Source: Anaeromyces robustus (taxonomy: Eukaryota > Neocallimastigomycota > Neocallimastigomycetes > Neocallimastigales > Neocallimastigaceae). Taken from it: DNA of 42,095 bases. Below are positions 26,434 to 41,826 of this stretch, in pieces; the first letter of the stretch is position 1, and each line of letters starts with the position of its first letter. Under the pieces are notes generated by a model that was not told the DNA's origin, searched no databases, and was given only the letters and a program-made list of their open reading frames with translations. Both the position numbers and the translations under genes were made by a program. Where the stretch lies: positions 1 through 42,095 of the forward strand of contig MCFG01000496.1 of assembly GCA_002104895.1 (NCBI GenBank), read 5' to 3'.

Positions 26434-27656
26434 ACTTCAAATTTGTTTCTTATTGTACTAAATTCTTTAATTAATTCATCAAATGCTTCCATTAACATAG
26501 CTTCTGGTGTAGTATCTGGTGTTGTTTGAATTTTTAAAATCTTTTATTTTATAATATATAATATAATTAAAATAAATATTTTATTTTTAACTGTATAAAA
26601 ATATAAATTAATGATTAAAATAAACATACAATGCAATGTTCCAATGGATGAGGTACTTTATATCCAGCAAATAAAACTTTTTTATTTTTTAATAATTGCC
26701 TTTAATAATTGAAAAATTTTAAAAAAAAGAATAAATAAATAAAAAGAAATTTAATTATACGTTAATTAAATATAAGAATAACTGTAAATTACTTTTTTTT
26801 TTTTATTAAACAACATATACAATTAATATAAAATATAACTGAACATAATAATAATAATAAAAATTTAAAATAAATGATATTTAACACTATTATTTATTAT
26901 TATATTTTAGATGAAATTTAATATTTATACAGAAATTATTTTATTATTATATAAGATAAAATAATTTCTGATTAAATATTAAATTTCATCTAATTTCATC
27001 TAATTTTAAAAAAAATTTTTTTTCATAAATATTAAATTTCATCTAAGTTTATCTAATTTTAAAATTATTTTTTTTTAAATATTAAATTTCATCTAATTTT
27101 ATCTAATTTTAAAATTATTTTTTTTACAAATTTTATTGTAATTGTCATAATATTTATTATTAAAATTTTTAATTTATACAATTTTAAATTTTTAATCTTT
27201 TTTCAATTTTCAAATTAATAATAATTTATATATTTACATTCTCAACATATTTCCTACAGTATGATCTTCTTTTTGAATTGTGAAAGTTGCAGCATTTGGT
27301 AATTTAGTATCTGGAGTAATTGTTAATCTACATTATACATTATATGAATTTTTTTTTTTTTTTTTTTTTAATTATTTAATATATATATTGCCGTATTAAT
27401 AATATGTAAAATATATAATAATTATTTTTCAATTTAATTAAAAATATTATAACAAAATATAATAAAATTAATTTTTAAGTTAAAAAAAGTTCAAAATAAT
27501 CATATTTAAAATTATTTTATTTTATATAAGTATAAAAAAATGATTATATATATTTTTTAATTTAGTAAATATTATTATGTATAGTATTATTAATAATAAT
27601 TACTTTTTTTGTCCTTCTCCTAATACAAAAAGTTCAAAACGATCTGGAGCATTCAT
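26200..27656 (-). CDS. RPB11: RNA polymerase II subunit RPB11 (POLR2J)
   Basis: Five exons in gene order: 27656-27604, 27327-27238, 26699-26630, 26540-26436, 26292-26200; 136 aa. RPB11 pairs with RPB3 to form the alpha-like heterodimer that seeds assembly of RNA polymerase II in the nucleus. Diagnostic blocks are [18 protein letters not shown] at the N-terminus, [20 protein letters not shown], the universal [44 protein letters not shown] and a final amphipathic helix that pairs with RPB3. The last exon adds about 20 residues after the helix ([20 protein letters not shown]) that go beyond the usual end of animal RPB11. The start ATG is followed by the conserved NAP. Intron 2 holds a fold-back element with tandem partial copies. 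Confidence 0.96.
26907..26993. repeat. Fold-back element with 38-nt arms in RPB11 intron 2
   Basis: Arms 26907-26944 and 26956-26993 are inverted copies that differ at two positions, with an 11-nt loop. The outer ends read TTAGATGAAATTTAATATTT. It could be a MITE-like or fold-back element, or a structured intronic RNA. No clear target-site duplication could be assigned in this AT-rich context. Confidence 0.75.
26974..27124. repeat. Three tandem copies of the fold-back arm end in RPB11 intron 2
   Basis: A unit of about 50 nt beginning AAATATTAAATTTCATCTAA, followed by a second TATCTAATTTT-like half and a T tract, occurs about three times (near 26974, 27026 and 27078). The first copy overlaps the right arm of the fold-back. 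Confidence 0.75.
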
Positions 27657-32344
<4,688 letters not shown>

Positions 32345-35300
32345 ATGAAAATGACAAGTTCAAGGAATAATTTATCAAGTATTAGAGAAATGAGTGATTC
32401 TTTGAAATCTTTAGATGATAATGATAAGAAAATATATTCAAAAAATGATCTTAATAATCATTTAAATGAAATTAAGAATGTTTTGAGGGATAAAGAAAGA
32501 GGTATTTATATAGATACTTTTTATTTTCATATTTTTTTTTTATAATTTCAAAAACAGAACAATAATTATTTATTATACATATATTATATTATATAAATAT
32601 TGTTTTATTTTTAGATTTATCACTAGCAGCTGAAATTGGACAACAATTATTAGAGGCGAATACAGTGTTAAAGAAAGCTTATGAAGAATTATTTATACAG
32701 AATCAGGATGGACAAAAACAACTTCAAGATGCTCAAAAACAACTTCGTCGTTATGAACAATTAACAGAAGTACATTCGGGTAGGTCGTCCCCAGTTCAAT
32801 CAAATTCAAGGCCTCTTTCACCTAGATTTACAGCAATGCGTTCTAGAACGAATTCTCCAACTCCACCTAGATCAAGAAGAGGTTCAAGAAATTTATCATT
32901 GCCACCTTCAGTAAGATTAGATGGTACTGGTAATTCTTCACCTTCTTCATCTTTGGCAAGGTCCAATGAGTCTTCAGAAAGTGAAACAGAAGATAATAAT
33001 AATAATTCTTTGAAGGAACAGTATTTTGAAAAGATAAAATATTTAGAAAATTCATTAAATAATTTAGAACGTCATAATGAAGAATTAAGAGCGTTATTGG
33101 AAAAGAAAAAAGATGAAGTAAAAGATATACAAATTCAAAATAGTAAACTTTTATTAATTAAAGATGGTGAAGTATATGATTTAAAGCAAGAATTAGAAGC
33201 TTTAATGATAAAAACTAAAAAATTAGAATTGGAGAAAAAAACATTAACAAAGGAAAATCAAAGACAAGCTAATGAATTAGATCGTATTGAAACAATAGAT
33301 CAAGAATATATACAAGATTTATTAGTAAAAATTAGTCGTTTGGATTCTTCATTAAAGAAAATGGAAAGTACAAAAGAAGAATTAGAAAGAAATATTGAAA
33401 ACGTTATGGTTGAAAAATTGGAATATCAAGAAAAATGCAAAACATTAGATAAAAAATTACAAGATTATCTTTATTATAAACATTTACATGATACACAAGC
33501 TCAACATATTCAGGAATTAAATCAAACAATTGAACAACAAAGAATGCAAATTCAAAATCTTGATTTTCAATTATATAATTTATCCATGACTCCTTTTGGT
33601 AATAAAGCTGAAATTAAATATAGTGAAAAATATTTATTAGAAAATCCACAATCTATTCAAAATTCAAATAATTCAATCGTTTCAAAATCTTCTTATTATG
33701 CCAGTGATAGTAATTTATATGATTCTGATACATTAGTTATTACTGCTAAAAGAAATATTAATGGTAGTTCTAATATTAGTAGTGTACAAAGTTCTGATCC
33801 TGAATTGACATTAAGTCGTACTAATTTAGGTAAAAATAGTCTTTATACTGAATTAGAAGGTACAGATTGGTATGATAAGAAGAGTTTAAAAGATGATAGT
33901 TATTTCAATGATGGACGTATGATTCAAAGTGCTTCAGATTCTGCATTGAATGAAAAACATAATCTTTTAAAATCACGTAAACGTAGACCTTATCATCATC
34001 AATATAAATCTTCTAATCTTTTATCTGAAAAAAGAAAACAATCTGATTCAACTAATGGTGAAGGATTAATATTAATTGATAAAGCAAATCAATCCTTTAA
34101 TAATAAAAATATTGAAAAAATGATTAAACCTCAAATACTACTTAAAAATGACGTAAATAGCTATGAAGTTTTAATCAATACAATTGAAAATGAATTTAAA
34201 AATTCAGAAGAAATACAAACGGAAGAACATTCGACTACTACAGATAATGATAAAGAAAATGAAAAAACAATAATAGGTAAATTAGATTCTACTATTGAAG
34301 AAAATAGTTTAAAAGAGGATAAAGATAAAATTGAATTAAATAATAAAAAAGATACTGAAAATACATTAGAGCTGACTACATCTTCAATGGAAAATAGTAA
34401 TTCTTCAAAAACTTCTCTTACTGATAAAAATAAATCTATGATTGATGATACCAAAAACGAAAATAATCAATCAAATAATAAATATAAAAATATTAATATT
34501 GATACCAATACCAATACCAACTCCAATAATAATGTAACATCAACATATTCTAAACCAAAATTAACTTTCCCAAGTATATCTAATCCAAAAACATTAGCAT
34601 TGATTAAACATTCTAATGTGCCATTATTTGATTATAAAAAATTAAGCAATATGATTGAAAATGATCAAAATTTAAATCCACAACCCCCAAGTGGATCTAC
34701 TGCTACTGTAACTTTGAATACTATTAATAATAGTAATAATATGAAGAAATCATTTTCTGAAGAAATACCCCAAAAACCAAACAAACCTCAAAATCCATTT
34801 TTCCAAGATCGTATACGTAGAATGTCTTTCGATTCTCTTTTTAGAGCTTTTGAACTTTCTAAATTCCAAAGTACTCATTTATTAACTGATTCTAACTATA
34901 GTAGTAATAGTAAAAATAGGAAAAGTAAGAAAAATATAAACAGTTCAACTATTCTTTCCACAGATTCAAATAATACAAATTCAAAGGAAAAAATGAATAG
35001 TAATTTATCTATATTAAATTCTGTAGCTGCTGCTTTATCTAATTCCAACTCTTCTTCTATTTCAATTCAAGAAATTGATGATGATGATATAGATACTAAT
35101 GTTAATAATACCCATATCGATGCTAATACAAATACTTTTAATACTAACTCTAATATTAGTATCAATGAAAACATTAATAATAATACTTCTATCCTTCCAA
35201 ATACCACTACTTTCTTTATGCCAAAACCGTCTTCAATGATTAACAGTCCTATTATACCAATTAATTCAAAATCAAATAAAGAATTTAATAATTTAATAAA

Positions 35301-36258
35301 AAATTTCCATTTAGCTTCACCAATTACTCCTTTAATAGCAAATATTAATTTAAATAATGCTATAAAAGAAGAAGCTGCTCATACCAATATTTCTGAATTA
35401 TCATCAAATACCCAATCTAAAGGTAAATCTAAAAGTAGAGGTAGATCAAAGACAAGATCCTTTAATAATGTAGACAATCCTAAAGCAGTTATTTCTTTAA
35501 AAAATAAACCTTTATTTTCATCATCAAAGAAATTACTTTCTCCAAAAATGGATTTATCTTTAATATATAAAGAAGACAAAAATGATACCCCATCCACAAT
35601 TAATTCTAATTCTAATGATTCTAATAATTCAAATAATAATAATAATAATTTTAATTCAAATATGAATGTAATTGATTCTTCTTCTTCTTCTTCAGTGACA
35701 TTTAAAAATCCTGATAATCTTCAACAACAACAAGAAGCATCAACTACAAATAATTATCCAGGTGGTGATTTATTTTCATTGTTAAAAGAGAAACAAAATC
35801 AAAATATAGCAAATGGTAATATGGAAGAAATACCTGGTAATTATAATGGTATTTTTACAAATACAGTTAATGGATCTTCCATTTTATCATCTAATGTTAT
35901 TATGAATAATCAAGTTATGCTTGATCAATATCGTAATACATTAAATCATTATTCAAATTCAGGAAGTGCTATATTACAAGTATTAATTGATAGTTGGCTT
36001 AGATTCTTAAATGGATTTGTAGGTTATGGTTCTAATATTAATTATGATATCAATAATATGGATTATAATAATGGTACATCACCGTTCCAACAAGGATATA
36101 GTTATGAAAGAAGAAAATCAAGTTTTTCTGAAGATTCATTTGACCCATCAGATACAACTTCACCTACTTCAACAACTACTTCTGCAACAACTTCTGCTAC
36201 TTCTTCAACCAATAATATTAAAGCACTTTCTCAATCTATAAGGTCAAAGAGAATTTAG
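32345..36258 (+). CDS. Coiled-coil protein with CC1 box and Spindly-like motif; candidate dynein adaptor
   Basis: Exons 32345-32501 and 32615-36258 (GTATTT donor, TTTTAG acceptor, phase 1) give 1266 aa. The splice junction restores ERDLSLAAEIGQQLLEANTV; A57, A58 and G61 form the AAxxG CC1 box that binds dynein light intermediate chain in BICD, BICDL, Spindly, TRAK/HAP1 and CDR2. A Ser/Pro/Arg-rich linker (about 95-175) follows, then a long coiled coil (about 185-376). SLYTELEG at 461-468 fits the Spindly motif (L-F/Y-x-E-L/V) that contacts the dynactin pointed end. The rest is Asn/Ser-rich and disordered, with an NPF at about 779-781, a helix RIRRMSFDSLFRAFELSKF at about 785-803 and a hydrophobic helix ILQVLIDSWLRFLNGFVGYG at 1172-1191 that could bind membrane or cargo. 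Family assignment is by motif order; the cargo is unknown. Confidence 0.78.
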
Positions 36259-36312
36259 ATATTATTTAAATATATATATATATATTTATATTTTTTTATT
36301 TTTTTTATAAAA

Positions 36313-36392
36313 AAAATTTCAATAACTTCTACAACTTCTTCAACAAATAATAATATAAAAGCTCATTATCAAGAAAATAAAAAAAAAATTTA
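36313..36392 (+). pseudogene. Decayed tandem copy of the adaptor gene's last codons
   Basis: This stretch translates as ITSTTSSTNNNIKAHYQENK followed by KKI and a stop, clearly similar to the true C-terminus TSATSSTNNIKALSQSIRSK plus RI at 36187-36258. It lies about 55 nt beyond the real stop codon and has no AG acceptor before it, so a degenerate 3' duplication within the 3' UTR is more likely than an alternative exon. Confidence 0.5.
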
Positions 36393-36547
36393 AGTAATAT
36401 ATATATATATATTTAAAAAAAAAGGAAGAAAACAAGTTAATCTAAGCATCCATTACAAATTAAACTTCCAAATGAATATAATATATATAAATCCAAGAAC
36501 AATTTATATTTAACCACCATTTAAAACAAAACAAAACAAAAGAAAAC

Positions 36548-36593
<46 letters not shown>

Positions 36594-38288
36594 AATTTTG
36601 CTTCTTTATATATTTATATATAAAATTTTTTTTTTAAATAATTATTTACTTTTAAGTTGCCAATAACTCTTTATATATATCCAATATTTATAAAAAGAAT
36701 ATTGACAAGTGTTGAAAAAAAAAAAAATTTAAAAAGAAAATAGGGTATAAAATAATATTTTTTTTTTCATTATTTTTAATATTATTATATATAAATATTT
36801 ATTTCCTTATAATAATAATTAAATAATATATAATATGTAAAAGTATATTTACAATTTAAATAAGTTTTAATTTTAAAAATTTTATATAATATAATTATGA
36901 TAATATAATAATAATAATAAAATAAATAAAATTAAATAATATATTATTTTATATATATATATAATATATTATTTTATTTTTTAAATATTCTTTTATTATT
37001 ATATTTTATTATCTTTCTGTCTTTTTTTTTTTTTTTTTTTTTTTTTCTTTTTTTGTTATATTAATTATAAAATTATTATACTTTTACTTTTCATTATATA
37101 TATATATATATAATTTTGCCATCAATATTATCAACTATTTTTTTTTATTTATATATATTTTGTAAGTAAAGGATATAAATAATTTTTTAAATGAAAAATA
37201 AAAGAAAACAAGCAAACAAACAAAAAAAAAAAAAAGCAAAAAAAAAAAAAAAAAAATTAAACAAAACAGAAACAAAGAATAAAAACAAAAACAAGAATAT
37301 TATAAAAAAAAAAAAAAAGAAAAAAACTAAAAACGAACAAAAAAAAAAAAAAAAAAAAAAAAACAACAAAAAAGAAATTATATTTTATAAAATAAATTTT
37401 GTTTAATATGTATATATATATGTATATATATATATAATAAAATAATAAAAAAAAAAAAAAAACTAAATCATAATAATAAAAAAAAATTAAAAATAAAAAA
37501 AAAAATATAACTTTATATTTTATCTTTTTATCCTTTTATCCTTTTATCATATATAATTTTTTTTTTACTTTAATTTTTGGTGAAAACATTTTGGTTTGAG
37601 TTTATCTTGTTTTTGTTCTTAAAAAAATAAAAAAAAAAAAAATATTAATACAGTAAAATAACGAATATATATAGAATACTTATAAATTTTATTATATACT
37701 TCTTTTATATCTATTACTAAATCATTTTTTATTTAATTTTTATTAATTGATAAAATTATTTATTTTTTTTTTTTTTTGTTTAATAAGTAATTTTTATTAG
37801 AATTAGATAAAAATACAATATATTAATTCTTGAAAATTAAATTAAAAATAGAAAAGGCAATCATTTTATCTTATTCAAAAATATCGAAAATTATAATATA
37901 AATTGTAATATCAATATTAAAAACAATTTCTGTAGTATGAAGAATATAAATTAATAAAAAAAAATGTTTTATATATTAAGTAATTTTATTTTTTTATTTT
38001 TTTTTTTATATTTAATATTTTCTGGTCCATATAATAATTTATGGTAATAAACATTCAACTAATATTATAAATAAGAATAATTTACTTAATTCTTTATTTA
38101 TTTATTATGAATTATATAAATAAAATGGAATATAGTAGAAGAAGAACTTTATTTCTTTGGGATTTCAATATTTTTATTTGCTTTTTGATTTTTTTTTTTT
38201 TCAAAAAACAAGACTTTTAATAAGAATTTATATATTTTAATTAAAGTTTATGAATACTTAGCATTATCATATATATGATTTAAAAATT

Positions 38289-38304
38289 TCACATGATTAT
38301 ATCA
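38289..38304. promoter_or_regulatory. TCACATGATTATATCA motif copy 1
   Basis: One of three copies of TCACAYGANNATATCA around the aminopeptidase pair; this one lies about 0.8 kb beyond the 3' end of the complete copy. The core TCACATGA is the reverse complement of the E-box-like TCATGTGA. Confidence 0.4.
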
Positions 38305-38580
38305 AATGAAAAAATGAGATATTTTAAAACTATTAAAAAATATAATTAAAATCACCAAAGTAGAAAAAAAATATATATATATAAGATCTTTAAAAAAAAT
38401 AGAGAAAAAATAATATATAATTATTAAAATATTTAAATAAATAATTATTAAATTATTTATTTGAATATTTTTTTTTCCTTCTATTTAGAATTCTATAGAT
38501 ATAGTTATATATTACATATATAAAATAATTAATGATTAGATAATGCTATAATAAAAACATTTTTTTTTACTCTAAAAAAT

Positions 38581-38662
38581 ATGATGAAATACACAAGACT
38601 AATATTATTAGAATAATAAATATGATGAAATACACAAAACTAATATTATTAGAATAATAAAT
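38581..38662. repeat. 41-bp tandem duplication
   Basis: Two adjacent copies (38581-38621 and 38622-38662) differ at one position (G/A in ACACAARACT). The near identity points to a recent event in intergenic DNA. Confidence 0.95.
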
Positions 38663-38965
38663 AAATTAAAAAACTTTTCTTTTTTTATTTTATTTTTTAC
38701 TTTATATTTTATTTATTTTTTTTTTTTTTTATTTTATTTTATATTTATATATATTATAATTTTATGTGCAAATTATATTTATTTATTTATTTATTTTTAT
38801 TTTTACATATTTACTTATAATACATAATAATTTTTAATTTTCGCTTTTTTTATTTTTTTTATTTTTTTTAATTTTTAATTTTTAATTTTTATTCTTTATT
38901 TTTATTTTATTTTCAATATTTTACGTTTTATTTACTTTGTGTATTTTTTTATTGTTTATTTATTT

Positions 38966-39006
<41 letters not shown>

Positions 39007-39077
39007 AAGAAAAAAAAAATCTTTGATTTGATTTATTATTTTTTTCTTTTTTTATTATTTCCCATTCATGAATATGC

Positions 39078-40490
39078 TTACTTTTCACTCATGAATACAT
39101 TGTAGCATCTGTAAGCACTATAATTATCGAATTTAGAAGAAAGTTCAAATGGAGCATGCATACATAAAAGTGGAACACCAACATCGATAGTATTAATATC
39201 AAGGTCAGCAACAAAGGCAGCGACTGTACCACCACCACCTAAATCAACTCTACCGAGTTCACCAGTTTGCCATGAAACACCATGTTTGTCCATTAAACTA
39301 CGAATTCTACCAGCAAATTCAGCATGTGCATCATTAGATCCTGATTTACCTCTAGCACCAGTGTATTTGCAAATACCAACACCACAATTTATGTAACAAG
39401 CGTTACGTTTTTCAGTAACACTAGCAAAGGTTGGATCAACAGCAACAGTAACATCTGCAGATAAACATTCCGATTTAGAAAGAACATGTCTTCCTTTACA
39501 TCCGAATTCTTCGGCAATATCATGAATAAAGTATTTAAGGAAGGAAGATTTTAAACCAGTATTACCTTCACTACCAATTTCTTCCTTATCAGCTAAGCAT
39601 ACAACTGCTGTTTTCTTTGGAACAGTATCAATATCAAGAATAGCTCTAAGACAAGCAAAACTACAAACCTTATCATCTTGACCATAAGCACCAACTAAAC
39701 TACGATCAAAACCAACATCTTGTGGTTTAAAAGCTGGAACAACTTCTAATTCAGCAGAAAGAAAATCTTCTTCGATGATACCATATTTTTCATTTAAAAG
39801 TTTAATGATATTAAGTTTAACTCTTTCACTAGCATCATCATCACGGAATGGTCTAGAACCAACAACAACATTTAATTCTTCACCTTTAATACCTTCAGGT
39901 AAAGAACGTTTATTTTGTTCTTGACCAAGATGTGGTAAAAGATCTGTTACACAGAATACTGGATCCTTTTCGTCTTCACCAATTTTAACTTGAACAACGG
40001 AACCATCCTTTCTGTAAACAACACCATGAAGAGCAAGTGGAATAACAGCCCATTGATACTTTCTAATACCACCATAATAGTGAGTTTTAAAAAGAGCAAT
40101 TTCAGTATCTTCATATAATGGACATTGTTTAAGATCAAGACGTGGAGAATCAATGTGAGCAGCACAAATGTGAACACCTTCCTTAACTGGTTCTTCACCA
40201 ATAATAGCTAAAATAACAGCTTTACCACGATTATTAACAAAAATTTTATCACCAGATTGTAATTTCATACCTGGAGTATATTCTTTGAATCCTTTAGCTT
40301 TAGCTCTTTCCATAGCATTGAAAGCAAATTCTCTTTCAATTTTAGAATTAGCTAAAAATTCTTTGTAATCTTCATTGTATTCATCAGCAGCTTTAATTTC
40401 TTCGTCTTTGAAAGTTAAACCTGCATTTTTTCTTTTATAGAATAATTTTTCTTTTAATTCATTAGCAACAGATTTTTTTGATTCGGCCAT
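39078..40490 (-). CDS. M18 family metalloaminopeptidase, bacterial type
   Basis: Intronless 470-aa ORF. M18 enzymes are dinuclear zinc aminopeptidases that remove N-terminal residues (often acidic or aliphatic) from peptides; with no signal peptide, this one should be cytosolic. The metal and catalytic set is complete: AHIDSPRLDL (H112, D114), YGQDDK (D272, D273), KEEIGSEG (E303, E304), AVDPTF (D352) and CMHAPFELSS (H445), plus the SGSNDAHAEF and DLGGGGTVAAF blocks. The YEDTEIALFKTHYYGGIRKY region and the overall length fit the bacterial aminopeptidase-1 branch found in Clostridia-type bacteria better than eukaryotic aspartyl aminopeptidase. It is the only large gene here without introns, and it uses C-ending codons much more than its neighbours, as for a highly expressed gene. 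Bacterial origin is inference. A second, diverged copy follows upstream on the same strand. Confidence 0.96.
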   Translation of the reverse strand: MAESKKSVANELKEKLFYKRKNAGLTFKDEEIKAADEYNEDYKEFLANSKIEREFAFNAMERAKAKGFKEYTPGMKLQSGDKIFVNNRGKAVILAIIGEEPVKEGVHICAAHIDSPRLDLKQCPLYEDTEIALFKTHYYGGIRKYQWAVIPLALHGVVYRKDGSVVQVKIGEDEKDPVFCVTDLLPHLGQEQNKRSLPEGIKGEELNVVVGSRPFRDDDASERVKLNIIKLLNEKYGIIEEDFLSAELEVVPAFKPQDVGFDRSLVGAYGQDDKVCSFACLRAILDIDTVPKKTAVVCLADKEEIGSEGNTGLKSSFLKYFIHDIAEEFGCKGRHVLSKSECLSADVTVAVDPTFASVTEKRNACYINCGVGICKYTGARGKSGSNDAHAEFAGRIRSLMDKHGVSWQTGELGRVDLGGGGTVAAFVADLDINTIDVGVPLLCMHAPFELSSKFDNYSAYRCYNVFMSEK

Positions 40491-40926
40491 TGTTATAAAT
40501 AAATTTTTTATTACTTAAACAATTGAAATTATTAGAATTTATTCTATTTTTTTTTTTTTTTCAATGAAGTTTTCTGTGATGTTATTTTTTATATTATATA
40601 AAATATTTTATTTTTATATGATATATATAATTTTCTATTAATAAACTATTTTATTAATCAATAATAGAAAAATAAACAATTCAATTTATGATTATTTTGT
40701 ATATATCACAAAATATTTTAATAATAAAGAAAAATATTTTTCAACAAATTTTTTGTTAATTATATTATTTTTTTTTTTAATATATATATAATTAATTAAT
40801 TAATTAATATATTTATAATGTATAATTTAATTATTTAATTAATATTTTTTCATTTTTTTAATGGATGTTACTACTATTAATTATAATACAAATTTAATTA
40901 TATGTAGATTTAACATTATTATATGT

Positions 40927-40946
40927 ATTATCACACGAGCATATCA
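40927..40946. promoter_or_regulatory. TCACAYGANNATATCA motif copy 2 (ATTATCACACGAGCATATCA)
   Basis: Matches the element at 41209-41228 at 18 of 20 positions. It lies about 440 nt upstream of the start of the complete aminopeptidase gene, in its promoter region. Confidence 0.45.
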
Positions 40947-41208
40947 CAAGTATAGTAAAAAGTTTTTGTCATATAAAAAATAATTTTTTTTATTATTTAT
41001 ATAATTTGTAATTAATTGGAACTTTTATCTAAGTTTTATAAATAGAATAAAAAAAAATTAAAAAAGTATTTTTAAAATTTTTGAAATGTCAACAATTTCA
41101 AGCTTTTTTACACATATTTCATATTTTGTTTTTTCAATACTTAGACTAGTAAAAAAATATTTTAAATTTTTAATTAGAAATTTATTGATTTTAAGCATAA
41201 TTATTTTG

Positions 41209-41228
41209 ATTATCACATGACCATATCA
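41209..41228. promoter_or_regulatory. TCACAYGANNATATCA motif copy 3 (ATTATCACATGACCATATCA)
   Basis: Third copy, about 720 nt upstream of the complete gene and about 600 nt beyond the stop of the second copy. C/G-containing words this long rarely recur in such AT-rich DNA by chance. Confidence 0.45.
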
Positions 41229-41826
41229 TTAACAAAAAAAACCATAATAAATGTTATAACTACATCATCTATTTGATAGGTCATATTAGTTTGAAATATA
41301 GAATTGGTAAATATATTTATATATTATGAATAATAATGCATTTTTTATATAAAAAATATAGACAAAATTCAAATAAAAAACAACACTAAAATAAGATAGA
41401 ATTAAAATGAAACCAAAAATACAAAATATTATTTATATTGAAACGACAAATTAATTTTTATTTTTATTTTATTTATATATATATTATATATATATATATT
41501 TAATTTATTATATATAAATTTACGTGCAAATTCATTTTTTTTACAGATTTAGTTTAATTTTTTTTTTTACAAATTTAGTTTTTACTACCTATAATACATA
41601 ATTATAAAAAAAAATTCTTTTTTTATGATATATTTTATTTTATTCTTTTATTTTTATTTTAATTATTAATTAGTTTTATTTATTTTATTTTTTTTGTTAT
41701 TATTTTTTTTTATTTTTCTTCTTCTTTTATTTTTTATTTTATTTTATTTTTTTTTTTTGGTTGTTATATTATTTTATTTTATTTTATCTTATTTTAAAAA
41801 AAAAATTATAATTTTTTTTAAGTTAT

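Larger units (their letters stand above)
36259..39077. other. 2.8-kb convergent intergenic region
   Basis: AT-rich spacer between two converging 3' ends. It starts with a decayed copy of the upstream gene's last codons (about 36313-36392) and holds poly-A at 36550-36591, a purine-rich A/AC tract at 37190-37380, a TCACATGA motif at 38289-38304, a 41-bp tandem duplication at 38581-38662 and T-rich runs to the end. No gene was seen; the Lys-rich frame at 37191-37406 is a poly-A tract. Confidence 0.65.
40491..41826. other. Spacer between the two tandem aminopeptidase genes
   Basis: Holds the promoter of the complete copy and the 3' flank of the second copy. AT-rich, no exon seen. It includes two near-identical 20-nt elements (40927-40946 and 41209-41228) described separately. 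Confidence 0.65.

Noticed and set aside
34161-35597. Antisense frames inside the coiled-coil gene
   Set aside because: Shadows of a long, well-supported sense exon.
37191-37406. Lys/Asn-rich 71-aa frame and its Phe-rich antisense
   Set aside because: Translation of an A-rich tract with no coding character.
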